A stretch of 64,000 bases of DNA from Stichopus chloronotus (taxonomy: Eukaryota > Echinodermata > Holothuroidea > Aspidochirotida > Stichopodidae): assembly GCA_021234535.1 (NCBI GenBank), contig CM037838.1:31907969-31971968 (forward strand), in the 5' to 3' direction. Both the position numbers and the translations under genes were made by a program. Positions 12,471 to 24,817 of the stretch are shown one piece after another (position 1 is the stretch's first letter; the number at the start of each line of letters is the position of its first letter). The notes beneath the pieces were generated by a model. That model made no database searches. It was not told the origin of the DNA and worked only from the letters and a program-made list of their open reading frames with translations.

Positions 12471-13913
12471 ACTTGATAGTGCCTGCAGTATCTTCGTGCA
12501 GCGCCGAAGCTCGCATTCTACGATATGATGGTTGACGGCCATTATTCTGCACGCACGTGTCCAAAAGTGTAACAGGAGAAAATCTTTCTTTTTCAATTGG
12601 CCAGCAGTCAGTAAACGTCTTTCTACAGAAGCTGCCCGATGGTACTGAATTAGTGCATAGTGTAAACCATAATACAAATTTAATCAAATCCTGTCATAGG
12701 GAAGAATTTTGAAATACCAACGTAATTTTGCGTACTAGGCATGTGCTTATTTTACAGAAGAAGATGTTAAAAGTTTCGTGATTGGATCGACGTTAACCAG
12801 CCAATCAGAACTCGCGACACGCTCAATGCAACTTTTGTGTATGTAGAAATCCTCACACACCCTTAAGTCAATGGACTTCCCCCATTGAGTTTGTGTTATG
12901 ATCACGCAAATGTCGTTGAACGTTGGTACGGCAGCGAAGCAAAGATGTTTGGATAAAAATATTTTATACTAGAGATTTTGAATAAGGTTTAAGTTAACGG
13001 CCCGTGTGCTTTGTCTTCCTTTGAATAAGATTCTTTGCAGGTCTACATAAGAGTGTCATGAAAATATATCATGTGAGCCTCTTTGTTTTCACTGGCTCAG
13101 AGGTCAAATACTATACTAGTGTTCTGTTACTACTGTAGTTCATGTTAAAGTTAAGACAATCTGGCAAATACAAGGCCTAAGGAGCATTTTATGAACTGAT
13201 GAAAAGGGAGGTGTACAAGCGTTGGGAAAGGTAAAGGTGAGAAGAAAATTCACTGACATAAACAAGAAAAATATACCCTTTAAAAGTAGGAATATTTGGT
13301 AATATAGTCAATCCAGCTAAGGCACCAAATATTGCACCAATTTGCATCCAGCCCCCCCTGGCATGAGCAAAAATTTTCCAAAGGGGAGGGGTACCACTGA
13401 GACCCTCCACCAGGTTGTCGATAAGTCTACCAGCTAAGAGACAAGTACCCGGACAAAATTTCGACCCGCGGAGAACGCTGAGAACTTTGCTGAATTTTTC
13501 AGTGTCTCTGTTTATCAAGGAATGCTTTAATAATTAAACTTGTCATGCCATTGAAATTATCTGTCAGCCTCTGTTGTGCCATTTGGTGATCAAATCTTCT
13601 AAAATTCCAGGGAAAAATGAGAATTGGTGGGGTGGTAGTTAACATCTTTTTTATTTATGTATTGTAGAAAATCACATAACTATCATTATTATATTTAGAT
13701 ATTTTATTCAGTGTGCTTCTTCCTCTATTTAATCATCAATGTAGATAAAACTGGTATACCCACCTTTCATTACTTCCCTTAACAATTGTTTTGGTTTTGA
13801 TTTTGTCTTCTTTGAATTATCGAAGAACCATTTTACCATATATCTCCTTCCACATCAAGGAATCAGTATGTTTTCATAGAGTAAGATAGAGACAGTATGG
13901 TTCTACTCCATAC

Positions 13914-14112
13914 CAGTGTTCGCATTAAGGTACAGGAATGCGTCACTGCTGCCGCTGTTCTCAAAATCCCCCAAAATAAAATGCAAGGGGGAATCCCTCT
14001 ATTTTTTTAATGAAACAATTAAATATAAAATTCCCTCTTTCATACGGCAAATTTTAAAAAAATTATGGAAAGGGGCATCTTCCTCAGACTTAAATTCTTG
14101 GTGCTAACACTG
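13914..14112. mobile_element. hAT-type MITE with 8-bp target duplication
   Basis: The element is 199 bp. Imperfect inverted ends (CAGTGTTCGCATTAAG at the left, and CAGTGTTAGCACCAAG as the reverse complement of the right end) are flanked by CTCCATAC and CTCCATAT, which match at 7 of 8 positions. The CAGTG start and 8-bp duplication are typical of hAT. It has no coding capacity. Confidence 0.8.
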
Positions 14113-15439
14113 CTCCATATCACTCTGAAAGATACTAAAAGGCTGAACCACACACAAGGTATGTGTTTGAAATGTAAACCCATCGACTAGAAGGATCGAA
14201 ATTAATTTGATGGCTTTGGCAATTGATCAAAATGGGTTGATGGCTGAATAGCAGTCATATTTAAACAAAAATGGAATGTAAAGGATAATTTTGGAGCCTG
14301 TCACCAACCATCTGATCCTTCTAGTTTCGGCATTTTTAGTAGTTATGGTGCAGCAGCTCATGACCTCGCCTGCCATGTTAGAATAAACATAGCAGCCATT
14401 ATGGGCTCATCAGGATGGGTTTGCCATGGCTCATTGCACGAACAGTGAATTTGAACAAAGCAACACAATGGATTAGAATGAGATGTTAGAGATGACAAGA
14501 AGGCCCGTGAAAATGAATTGCAAACTGGAATGTCCCTTGTTTCCTTCCAAGTGAACCTTATTACCTTCCAAGAGTAGTAGACTGTATATGCAACAGTTCA
14601 CCATAGGATACATCATGCACTAGGCCATAAATAGCTGGTTCAGTTTTAACTATTATTGTGCCTATAGCCTAGGCTACTTTTTATACAGTGGCTGGGTTAA
14701 ACTACGAAACTGGCCTAACTCACAGTCATTTTCATATCTAATGATGAAGAACGTTCAAGTTATTTGGTTCATATGTAGCCGGCTAGACTTAAAACCATAT
14801 GCACTAATTTAATTATCGTTAAAACTGCCTAGGCCTAGCCTGTAGCATAACTTAATTACAACACAAAAAACTTGCTGGGCGTGGCTTTGCACATTTCTTG
14901 GTTCGATTTTAGGTAAACAGTACGCATACCAAACTCTACCTGAGTAAAATACTTTGTAACACTAACAAAACCTTAAGTACCTAGGCTACATTGGCGGAAC
15001 CTAGGCTAGGCTCGAATCTTTGCAGTGCCTACATAGCCAGCGCATACTAAATTTGGGCTAATGGTTAGTGCAGACCGAGCAATTTTTACACTGAGTGCAG
15101 GCTAGGCCAGGCCTAGGCATCGTATTGTTGATATGAGTGAGTGTGTGCTAACTTTAATCTACCCTAAATAATGTTAGCCGCGATCACCAAACCATCTCCG
15201 AGTTTTACGATGGGCTTTCCACACTACCTGAAATTAAACTGATTCTGTAGAAAATACAGTATGAAAACCTTACTACTTCTACTACTATACTGTATGGAAA
15301 ACCTGCACAATTCCCATGCAGTGAACTGAGCAAGTGATGTAGTTGGCAGGCCTGCTGCTGCATATGCTGGCTCGTACTAGACTGCAGTACACCGCACAAT
15401 AACGCAGCTATCACAAGAAGCATTCACAAAGTTGCTATG

Positions 15440-15697
15440 TACCGTTTTCTGTATATGTCAAAAAGTCGATGCAGTTGTTGACCATTTTTTCGTCTAACGC
15501 AAGTAACGATGGAATCGTTCCTTGAAGTGAAGATTGCAGGTGCAGAGAGGCCTAACGCTGGTAACGATTCTCGTTGGTAACGAAAGTATCGATAATTGCG
15601 TTACCATAGATTCAATGATATCGAAGCTATCGTTAACAAGCGGAATTTTCTAACGCTTAACGCTACTAACGTCCGTTTTATTCTGAGCTGTACTGTA
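15440..15697 (-). repeat. TAACG-rich repeat, inverted relative of 12214-12470
   Basis: The right edge reads 'actaacgtccgttttattct', the inverse of the 12.2-kb copy. The interior has more than ten taacg/cgtta words in about 200 bp. Confidence 0.6.
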
Positions 15698-15849
15698 TGT
15701 AGCTTTCCAAAAAAATTGGTGGGAACTGGGACTCACTCATCCAGAGGAAAAGTGGCCATGTCAAAGCTCAACCTTATGATATTTACTGCAGGATCATCCT
15801 CTTGACACTGTGTAACTGCATAGCAAAACTTTTACCAAAGTCTACATAC

Positions 15850-17040
15850 CAAGGAGGGGTAGCAGTTCTCTCAGGCCTAAACAGAAGTTACAGAACTTCC
15901 AAGAAAGAATGATGAGAAACATGCTTCTAGACTGTTAGGAATGCATCTTGATAAAGTTACCATGTGGGTAAATATGGCCCTGACATGAGTCCACAAGAAC
16001 GTTATCCATTCCAGTCAAGTGGCCTGCTCCTAGTGTCTGTCATCTACCATGCACACCAACAGCTTCAGTGTCACCAACAACAGAGCGAAGGAACTTGTGC
16101 CTCCCTGGTAGTTGATGTAGACAGAGCCGTTATGTTGTCACAAAGAACTAGAATCACTTGGTCAGGAATGTTGAGTCCCACCAGACAAAGGATCCAGAAG
16201 ACTACCAACATGTCCATCCCCCTGACACTCTCCCATTTGTGTGCCAGAGAAGTGTCATTTGGGTTAGTTTTCCAGCCCTCCAAGCTTGCATCCTTTGTCA
16301 GGACAAGTGTTTGTGGACTGTTGAGAATAGGACAAGTTGGGCTCTTTGCACCATCAGTGGAAGGTCGCTTAGAGGTGAGAGGTCAGGCATAACCTGATTG
16401 TCAGCTCTGAAAAAGACAAGCAGAGGAAGTTGGATTGGTCTCATAATCAGTTTGCTTTTCAGGGGTCTTAGCAAGACCAGTCAGGAGGTTCCTATCGAGA
16501 CTTTAGACTAGCATAGAAGACTAATAAACACTGAGACAGCCTTCTCCCCTGTACTGTATGTAGGCATCCTGCAGATTGACTGAGCAGACCCACCAACAGG
16601 GAACAAACTTGTTCAGGATCAGTGACGAGCCTCAGGCGGTTGGATAAACTGGAGTATCACTCTTCACCATCCATCTGTCCTACTGTAGATGCAAAGAAGA
16701 TGGTGCCACAAAACTGACATTGTTCCAAATCCAGGGGAAAATAGCTTGCTTCCAGGAATGCAGCTGCATCCACCTCTGCAGGTAATTGGGTTGCTCAGAA
16801 GGACCCAGAGTTGAGGCAAGGACTACAGATAGTATCAGAGGTCAAAATAATGGGGTCTTGTGGGCCCGATGCCCCTAGAAATTTGCTTGAGCCTGTAGAT
16901 TCAACAGGAAATCAACCTGGTTGGCTCTTTAATAATTCAGGTCTACTTGTACAGTCTGTACTCCCTATCCACTCTGTAGGCCTGTGTATTTGGTATACAC
17001 TGAGTCTCTGAAAAGCTGGGCAGCATGCATTATTCCTGAA
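15850..17040 (-). mobile_element. Degraded DIRS/Ngaro-like retroelement fragment (RNase H region)
   Basis: On the minus strand, 16071-16283 and the codons just upstream read 'DASLEGWKTNPNDTS', followed about 20 residues later by MDMLVVFWILCL and then ILVLCDNITALSTSTTREAQ. This order (D-A-S-x-x-G-W, a hydrophobic helix, then a DNxTAL motif and a G/R-rich turn) is characteristic of the RNase H domain of DIRS and Ngaro tyrosine-recombinase retroelements. Frames are broken on both sides and no reverse transcriptase catalytic motif or recombinase could be read, so this is a dead fragment. The GC content is higher than in the surrounding introns. The exact ends are uncertain. Confidence 0.6.
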
Positions 17041-17049
17041 ATCAGACTT

Positions 17050-17820
17050 AATAAAAAAAAGAGAGTACTGAAATTATTTTGGAGAGATTTCAGTCCCCCA
17101 TAATGTTTTATGATCTCTCAAGTTGTATTGCTGACTGCCATATACCCTTTGTACTGCAGGGACTCCTACAGCACTCAGCTGGGGAACAAGGTTGTGTGTC
17201 AAAATTATTGTGAAATACTCCAGTTGATCAAATTTACCAAAAACATTTATGTGGCACTTGAACAATACCCTAAACTTAACAATATCCAATATATTCTTAA
17301 ACTTTTCTCCTCCTTGATATTTTTCCCTATAATGGTTTGGGACTTTTGCATAACACACATAGGTACACTCTAACAGCCTGCAGTATTGTATAGATCTCAC
17401 TGACTTTAAATGCTGTGAGCAAACAAGGTCTATTATTTTCAAACAATTCTTTATCCATAGTGTCAATAAATCTTTTATATGTTGTCTAATGCATTGCTAA
17501 GCCTTAAATGCTTTTATTATGAACAGGATGGCTTATTTTATGTATTAAAGTTATGGCATGTTCGAGAAGTACTTTACCATATATAACAGTGTAACATGAA
17601 ATCAACACGTACTCATGACTCCAATCCAATGAAGTTGGCATCAACCTACATAAATTATTTTCCCGTATAGCTATGAGGCATAGGTGAAAAAAATTCACAG
17701 GCACTCCAACAAAAGACTTCCTAGAACTATCCATCCCCATTAGACACCCATCCCCCTCTTGCAATTTTTCAAAGCTGTAGTTTTGTTAAAATGTGTTATG
17801 CTTTTAGTTAAGATATATTT
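17050..17820 (+). repeat. Interspersed repeat, copy 1 (pair with 28390-29130)
   Basis: Shares with 28.4-29.1 kb, in order and same orientation: 'agttgtattg', 'gggacttttgc', 'tgttgtctaatg.attgcta' and 'aattcac.ggcactcc'. The two copies are diverged but clearly homologous. The open frames over this stretch are not conserved between copies, so it is noncoding. Confidence 0.6.
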
Positions 17821-18099
17821 ATATGGAAGTTGTACTTTTACAACTGCCCTCGTAAAATACCATATGGGCTTATTGGCTGCCTTGGAGCTTGACATGACGT
17901 GCAATAGTGTACTGTTTTAGTATGTCAATGCAGCTGTTGCTCAGACTATTTGTAGTATAAATGATGTATTGGTCCAATTAGCACGGTAAAAAGATGTTGA
18001 GTGTGTGATATAATGTTACAAGGAAAATAGTAAACAATAAATGTATACTTAGTCATTTATCCAAGGCTTTGTTGTGTATATTTATAGCCAACTATTCCA

Positions 18100-19020
18100 T
18101 CACAATAGAATTGGAATGTGCCACAAAGAGATCAGAGCCAATCAGAACTCATTGGCTGCAACTTGAAGAGTCCAAGCAGGAGAACAGGTTGTAGAAGCTT
18201 TACAGGGCGGACCTGGGTATAGTCAGAGAGAAGCGATCACTTCTTGGGCAGAGCCTGGAGTAGTTCTGAAGTGAACAGGTGTAGGTTGGACAACGTCAAG
18301 CCAAATCTAGTTGCCCTGTCAAAGACACAAAGGTCCTCCTAGCAGGTCAGAGCCAGAGAAAGCTTGTAAATCATCTGTGCACCACCTCTGGTGATGACAA
18401 CGATGTCTGGTTCGACACACCATGACTCCAGGACCACTTGAGAGATAGTCAAGGTTGGATAAGGGCATCGTACTGCTCGTACCCCACAAGGACAAGGCTC
18501 CTTGGATTGACAGTCCATGCTCTGTCTGCAATACATGAGAACCGGTCCCTCTAATTACCATTCAAATTAAACATAGCGGTCGGGCCCATCCCCCGTAGCA
18601 GGTTATCATTAGTTGGGCATACTGCACACTTTTGTCTCCTGATAGGAGTTCCGTGATCCCTTGATCAACGCGCAGGATCTGGAGGACAGCAAACAGCAGT
18701 ATTTCGTCTCCGACAAAATATCTCTTAGAGATTAGATCTACTGTAGTCTATGTTGGTGACACAAGGTAGAGAGCATGGTGCAGTGAAGAGTAACTTTACC
18801 TCTGGTAAGAGAGCAGGCCTGCCAACAGGATGTCAGTGCCTACCACTGTCCTCGTTGGAAAGAGTCTGAGGACGTCAGGCTCTTGCTGACCTCAAATGGA
18901 TCATTTTACTAGCAGAGCGTATAAGGGTAGTTGGGAAGTTTGCCTTGATCACCCCCAAGACCCTCCTAGATGGCTGTTGGTCGGGTGCTTGGGTCATGTT
19001 CCTCCAAAAGACTAATCACT
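18100..19020. other. GC-richer stretch, possibly more of a degraded retroelement
   Basis: The composition resembles 15.9-17.0 kb (stretches like 'ctgccaacaggatgtcagtg'). Overlapping short minus-strand frames at 18319-18561 suggest decayed coding sequence. I could not recognise a domain. It may be another part of the same DIRS-like insertion, split by later events. Confidence 0.3.
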
Positions 19021-19614
19021 GTCTATACTTGTCAAAAGTAGTATCACAAGTTAATACAAACTATGATTATACCGCACAAATTAATTTCGGTGTTGGGTTC
19101 AAATGAAATAAATTGAATAGCTGATATCATCTACCACCTCACTAGTGTAAATAGTTTACCATATTGGCCTTTTTCTTCAAATTTTGATGACATCACCCCA
19201 AATGACATCACTGCCACTGTGTATACCATAATTTTCACAAATCGAACATTACATTTTTGAGTGTCTGGACTGCACTAGATGTTACCAGAAATAGTAATAT
19301 GGTCGGGTCATATGGAGTTAACAGCAGATCATTCTATGTTTTTCCGAGAAATAAGCTGAGAAAATGTCTCAAAAGATAAATTGAGAAAACAGCATTTGGA
19401 ATAGCAATGTTATACATAAGTCAGTGCAAATTTTTCACTAAAATGATCATATCTCACAAATTAGGTTACATTTTGGTTTAAAATGAGATGAGTTAAATGG
19501 CTGATTGCCACTTGACCAGTGTAAAATAATATTTATCCACATTACTATTTCTTTCTTCAACCTTTGATGATGGTGTGTACATCATTTCTCTTTATGTCTG
19601 GACTTTACTTAATG

Positions 19615-20213
19615 GCAGAATGGGAGGATCCTGTGTAGGGGATACATGGTAGTCTCTCTAGCCCACCAACTATTAGATTATTTGATGGTAATATGGGAGG
19701 ATTCTGTGAGGGGGATACATGGCAGTCCCTCTAACCCACCAACTATTAGATTATCAGATGGCAATATGGAAGGATTCGTTGAGGTGGATCATGGTAGTCC
19801 CTTCCAGCCCACCAACTATTAGATTATTAGATGGCAATATGGGAGGATTTGGTGAGGTGGATACATGGTAGTCCCTTCCAGCCCACCAACTATTAGATTA
19901 TCAGATGGCAATATGAGAGGATTCGGTGAGGTGGATACATGGTAGTCCCTTCTAGCCCACCAACTATTAGATTATTAGATGGCAATATGAGAGGATTCGG
20001 TGAGGTGGATAAATGGTAGTCCCTTCTGGCCCACCAACTATTAGATTATTAGATAGCAATATGGGAGGATTCGGTGAGGTGGATACATGGTAGTCCCTTC
20101 TAGCCCACCAACTATTCGATCATTAGATGGCAATATGGGAGGATTCTGTAATGGGGATACATGGCAGTCCCTTCTAGCCCACCAACTATTAGATTATTAG
20201 ATGGCAATATGGA
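19615..20213 (+). repeat. 74-bp tandem repeat, about 8 copies
   Basis: The unit contains 'gtagtcccttctagcccacc', 'aactattagattattagatg' and 'gcaatatgggaggattcggt'. 'cccaccaactatt' occurs eight times at 73-75 bp spacing. The array abuts an AGGTCA-type array at 20220. Noncoding, inside an intron of gene A. Confidence 0.93.
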
Positions 20214-20219
20214 TCTACT

Positions 20220-20905
20220 GTGGGTCCACTATGGATCAAGTAGTGAAAACATTGTAAATGCGATATCTCAAGACAGCAACCTTGGACAGAAAATAAATTT
20301 GGTGTATAGTGCTATTGAATACAAGAACCCTATCATTTGGGTCTCAAGAGGGATCAAATACTGAAAACCTTGTTAATATGATATTCTCCATGAAATTAAG
20401 TTTTGACAGATTCCTTATTTAAGATTTATGTGTACCTGATCAAGTACAAGTAACCCTTTTGTTTTTAACTTTAGGTCAAAGGTCATTGGGATTAGCAGGG
20501 GTCAAGTAGTAAAAACCTTTTATACATGATATCTCAAGAACAGAAGCTTGGACAGATTTCATATTTGGTACTGTATGATAGTGTACCCTTTTGAGTACAA
20601 AATGGCTATTGTTTGTGGTGGAGCTCATTGGTCAACAGGGTTCAAATAGTGAAACCTTGGAAACATGTTATCACAGGAAGGGAGCTTGTCCTGATGTCAT
20701 ATTTGCTGGTGTAGTGCCAAGTGCAGTATTGATTGCAAATGCATAGATTATACTTGGTTCTGTGGCTCAGGCCTTTTAGCTCAAACAAGGATCATCTTCG
20801 TTGTGTATGTTATGTACTGTATGTAGTTGTTGTTACATTGCAATTTTGCAAAACATTCATAATTGAATCATCAAAACCACAATGCCTTTGGGCTTTTTGG
20901 TTGTT
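20220..20905 (+). mobile_element. AGGTCA-minisatellite element, right-end portion
   Basis: Three or four ~146-bp units, then the family's right terminus 'tcatcaaaaccacaatgc' at about 20868-20885. The left terminus and GT tract are missing; the 74-bp array takes their place. Just beyond the right end, a 17-bp unit ('ggctcattgggacccag' type) repeats three times at 20922-20960. Confidence 0.65.
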
Positions 20906-21486
20906 AGTTATGCTCATTGGGGCACAGGCTCATTGGGACCCAGGCTCATTGGGACCCAGAAGGGTTTAAAGTATTGTAGCACTATGTAACACTGTTTGGA
21001 GCATGGAAAAGTACATTAGTGTAGCTCCCTTACTGAGTAAAAGGATCGTTGTTTTTCTTTTCTTTTTTGACCTAGTGCAGTTTGTGCTCATCAGGAGGCA
21101 ACTACAAAAAGCCTTGTAACACATTATCTCATGAAAGGCAGATCTCTAATGTATGTGCAGTCTGTGCTATATTCAATGAAAGATGCCAATTGTGTTGAAG
21201 GAGGGTCAAAGGTCACAGTGAAGGAGAGTTTGACATCTCTAGTGTTTAACGTAATATCATAAGAGATGAAAAGTTGTGAGTGTTCTTGTATCATCATATG
21301 CTGGTTTACTGTTGTGAATATGTACAAAATAAGTATCATTTTAGTGGTAATAACTACTGTTAAGTCAACAACCACCTTTGTGAAGGTTAATGTACATGAT
21401 GGTGGCATGCTTAATTACACCAGTGCATCCATAATGCTTTCCCCAGTTTGGTTTGTTGTATTATCTCAATTTTGTTCCCTCCATGC

Positions 21487-21550
21487 ATTCACGCCTGATT
21501 CCTGTTCATCAACGACTGTGGAATTAGGATGCCTTACAGCAGCACACAAG
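21487..21550 (+). pseudogene. Decayed duplicate of the gene A exon at 22000-22065
   Basis: 'cctgattcctgttcatcaac', 'tgtggaattagga' and 'acagcagcacacaaggtatt' parallel the intact exon. Here the acceptor AG is lost (tgcaTT in place of tgcaGG), and the body is 4 nt shorter after 'gaatta', which would shift the frame. The flanking intron is duplicated too: 21899-21966 matches 22069-22135 ('cttagatagtattgttaatg'). This is a tandem duplication in which one exon copy died. Confidence 0.7.
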
Positions 21551-21555
21551 GTATT

Positions 21556-21898
21556 TTTATGCACCGTGTCAGAAGTTGGCCTCCCAGCCGCTGGCACAGC
21601 CGCTACAGCGGCTGTCAGTCAGTTTGGGAACAAAAGAGCACCTTAGCAACAAGGCCTTGCCAGCCAGTGCAGCCGGCTGCATTACCGTTATGTTTGGTCA
21701 TGACATGTTTCATTGATTCCCGATGCCACTATGGCTGGGAGGCCGCTGCAGCCACTATTAACAGTGTGTGTGTTGGAAAGTGGTTCAGCCAGTGCAGCCA
21801 CATGCTCTTTATCACTGAGTTTACCCTAGAAACGCCCAGCTGCTGCAGCGGCCTTGCCAGCCCCTGCAGCGGCCTTGCCAGCCAACTTTTGACATGGT
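21556..21898. repeat. GC-rich insertion with gccttgccagcc/ctgcagcggc motifs
   Basis: About 340 bp interrupts the duplicated intron copy 1 just after the dead exon. 'gtattt'-side sequence resumes at 21899 as 'agcttagatagtattg', matching the continuation of copy 2. The insert has several 'cagcggc', 'gctgcagc' and 'gccttgccagcc' motifs in both orientations, with self-complementary stretches. No target duplication was found. It may be a GC-rich MITE or local amplification. Confidence 0.5.
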
Positions 21899-21999
21899 AG
21901 CTTAGATAGTATTGTTAATGTGTGATCTCAGTCATTTTTAACCAGACACACGTCAAATCTGATTTCTTACATTACCTCAATTTTGTCCCATTCATGCAG

Positions 22000-22065
22000 G
22001 AACTCCTGATTCCTCTTCATCAACAGCTGTGGAATTAGAAGAGCTGCCTCACAGCAGCACACAAG
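22000..22065 (+). CDS. Gene A, internal exon (Ser/Thr-rich linker)
   Basis: The acceptor is 'ttttgtcccattcatgcag' and the donor CAAG|gtatct. This 66-nt exon is phase 1 at both ends and encodes TPDSSSSTAVELEELPHSST plus Q between split glycine codons. Composition and phase match the exons at 9452 and 24540, suggesting a repeated linker module. The closely related dead copy 0.5 kb upstream supports this being a true exon, since sequence similarity is centred on it. No domain is recognised. Confidence 0.6.
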
Positions 22066-22210
22066 GTATCTTAGACAGTATTGTTAATGTGTGCTTTCAG
22101 TCATTCTAAACCAGATATATTTCAAATTTGTTTCAATTTTATCTCTGCCACATTTACCCTCACCTGAAGAATGAGTCATCATCAGTTTTTATGAGAAAAA
22201 AAAGTATGTA

Positions 22211-22562
22211 TTAAAGGGAAATAGGCATTTGCTTTACAGAAAACATCCATATTTTTAAAACCAATATTTGTGATTGCAGAATGATAGATTATTCAAAATA
22301 AGGAAGGACAGTAGTCCTTTTTTCAAGAAATAAGTTTCTCACAGATAGAAACTCAGTTATTTGTTGCTCAATACTAATTTGTTCACCCAAACTTTTCAAA
22401 ATTGAAATGATGCATCTTCCGTTACTCATCACATGCATAATGTTTTGGGGAGATGAAGCTTTGGCAGACGTTTATTGATGATACTGAATGGTTTAATAAT
22501 GACTTGAGTTATTTCTTTAGTACATCATGTTGGTGTACTCTAAACGCCCTATTTCCCTTTAA
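22211..22562. mobile_element. MITE with TTAA ends
   Basis: TTAA is followed by AGGGAAATAGGCATTT. The other end reads CGCCCTATTTCCCT followed by TTAA. The inverted ends and TTAA duplication fit piggyBac-type target choice. A diverged relative sits at about 37850-38190. Noncoding, 352 bp including both TTAA sites. Confidence 0.7.
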
Positions 22563-24539
22563 AGGAATTCTCCACAATTGCCTCTCATAGCTCTTACCAT
22601 GATGCAAACATTTTTGTAGGCAAGTCATCATTCTCATTTTCAGGAAATATCTCAAAGAATTTGGAAAATGATTTTAGTAAAAATTTAAGGTACAAGCCTG
22701 CTGCTAGAAATGAATCGGTTGTGAGGTAGTGCCGACAAATCTTGATTGAACGTTGCTGTTGATTTTTATCTCAAGCTGTGGGTTGCAGTACTGTTCTGAC
22801 CTCTTATTTGGTGATAAGACCTTAGTTTCACCAGGGAGTGGCATAGACCTAACTTTGAAAGCATTGTTTGGAGCTACCTCATTGTTTAAGGATTAGATGA
22901 CTTAAAGGACATTGCTCTGTAAATGATATTGAACTGGTACCAGGTAGCAATACCTTTGAGCTAATTAAACAGTTTACCTTTGCTCGGTTTGGTGGGTCTT
23001 AAAGTATTAGCAGTAATTAAGTTTATGTCCACGACAATAACACCTCCACTGGTTCCATGTGCGAAAAGTATCTTACTGAATGTAGACATTCATGGGGTTT
23101 CGATAATCTCTGAACTAAAGAGTTTTTACATAGCAAGACCTTGCCAGAAAAATGAAGAGTGAAAAAAATGGAAAACATTATTTCTCGGTTCCTACGTCAC
23201 ACAGACTCATTTTCAGACTCATTCGGAAGCCCATCTTTCAAAGCGTCATTTCACTCGTAATGAAGCTTCCTATGGTAAAATCGACATGTTTAACTGATGG
23301 AATGTTAGAAAAGATTGTCATGTATTGTGTTAAGTTTTCTTGTTGGTGGAGAATTCCTTGAGTTGTCAATGTACCAATCCAATATTATTAGACATAAATG
23401 CAGACAGCTGTAGTCACAACAGACACTTAAGCCACAACTAGGTAATTAAGGTTTGCAGGAGGGAGGGTGTTTTAGTCATTTATGGCAGTCTAGTAGGTGT
23501 CCATTAGAGTCCTTTGAAACAGTTGATGACTTAACTTAATGAATAAAATAATTTATTTTCAGTGAAAACAGATATTTAAGACACTTTGTGATAGATTTAT
23601 TGACTTTAATTCTACAGTGAGCCCTGAAAATGAAACTTTGAAGGTGAACCCAAAACCAAAAATGAATTTTTTGAAGGGTTCCAGGAGATTATACTCTAAA
23701 CTTTTTGTAATATGTGGAACCAATCATTCCTTAAGTAATTTAGACATTATGGTTATGCCTCTGGTTGTATTTTATGGTACTTAAATTCAGATTGCCACAA
23801 CTGGAAAGTTAAGTCTGGTGGAATGGACATAGTTCACTAACAATCCATGGTAACTCTCATTGCTGTGGTTGCATTCACATAATATGTACCTACATGGTGA
23901 TAGAAGACCGATCATGTATGACAGAAAAGAGGAAGTTTAGTTAGCTTGTAGAAAATGATGAACAGCAGATGCAAATACTTTGGAAAGCTCAGTATGTCCC
24001 ATTTCAAAATTGCAGCAAATCGATACAATTTTTCATGTGTATGATGTGCAGCAATACCCCTTCAGATATTCTTTTGTATTTACTTTCTGGTATTAGGTAG
24101 AAAGATTCAATATGTAGACAAAATATGTTAAAAACCCTCAGTTGAACATCCCAGTGACCAAATCCTTTGAAATAAATATCCAACAAATTCATTGAAATAA
24201 TTCATGAAAATAATTCATTGAAATAAATTCATTGAAATAGATATCCAACAATGTGCCTAATTCTAGAAAGCTTTAGGAAAGTAACAGGAGTAAAGTTATT
24301 CACTGTGAGCTGACCTTAATGGAGTTACTCGCAGTAAGTGATTACTTTTGCTTTGCACAAAAGGTTTTTACTCTTTGTTTCCTGTTGAAGGTTCTAACAT
24401 AGCCAAGTTGTAGAATATTATGATCTGCTCACATCAACTGGATTGCTTGCATTATTACAACCCTTAAAAGTAAAGTTGTCACAATTAAATTATCTATGAT
24501 AATGAAGCTCACCATGTTTTTTTCTGACCTCAATTGTAG
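22563..24539 (+). other. Intron of gene A without recognisable features
   Basis: AT-rich sequence. A short run of 'aattcattgaaataa'-type repeats lies at 24180-24245. No further exon with matching phase was found by eye. Confidence 0.4.
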
Positions 24540-24587
24540 CTACTCTTGTGGAATCAGAGGACAGTGCCAACTCTATTGCCACAAAAG
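24540..24587 (+). CDS. Gene A, internal exon (linker)
   Basis: The acceptor is 'tgacctcaattgtag' and the donor AAAAG|gtacag. This 48-nt exon is phase 1 at both ends and encodes TLVESEDSANSIATK between a split alanine codon and a split aspartate codon. It shares the length class, phase and Ser/Thr/Glu character of the two exons before it. Splicing to 33210 keeps the frame open into the terminal exon. Confidence 0.55.
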
Positions 24588-24618
24588 GTACAGATTTTGT
24601 CTTTTCTCTTCTCTCACC

Positions 24619-24817
24619 TACAATCTGGGACAAAATACCTCGGGACACCCCCCCCTCCCCTGTTCAATGTTGGCTACACGATTACTGTTCAAAATGTACA
24701 TTCACTAGGCCAACATTGGAAAGTGGCGCAGTGTTTCATGTCATCCTCTCACCTAAAATTCAGTATTATATTTGCAAAGTACTGCAAAGTGTCCCAACAA
24801 TTTTGTCCAAGATTGTA
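24619..24817 (+). mobile_element. MITE, copy 1 (199 bp)
   Basis: The inverted ends are TACAATCTGGGACAAAATAC at the left and TTTTGTCCAAGATTGTA at the right, with GGGACA/TGTCCC just inside. The whole element recurs inverted at 26468-26667. It lies 31 bp after a gene A splice donor. The TA at both ends would fit a Tc1/mariner-type TA target, but the second copy lacks TA at its left end. Confidence 0.75.

Noticed and set aside
15964..16392. 142-codon plus-strand open frame
   Set aside because: It is the antisense shadow of the DIRS-like RNase H remnant, which is readable on the minus strand.
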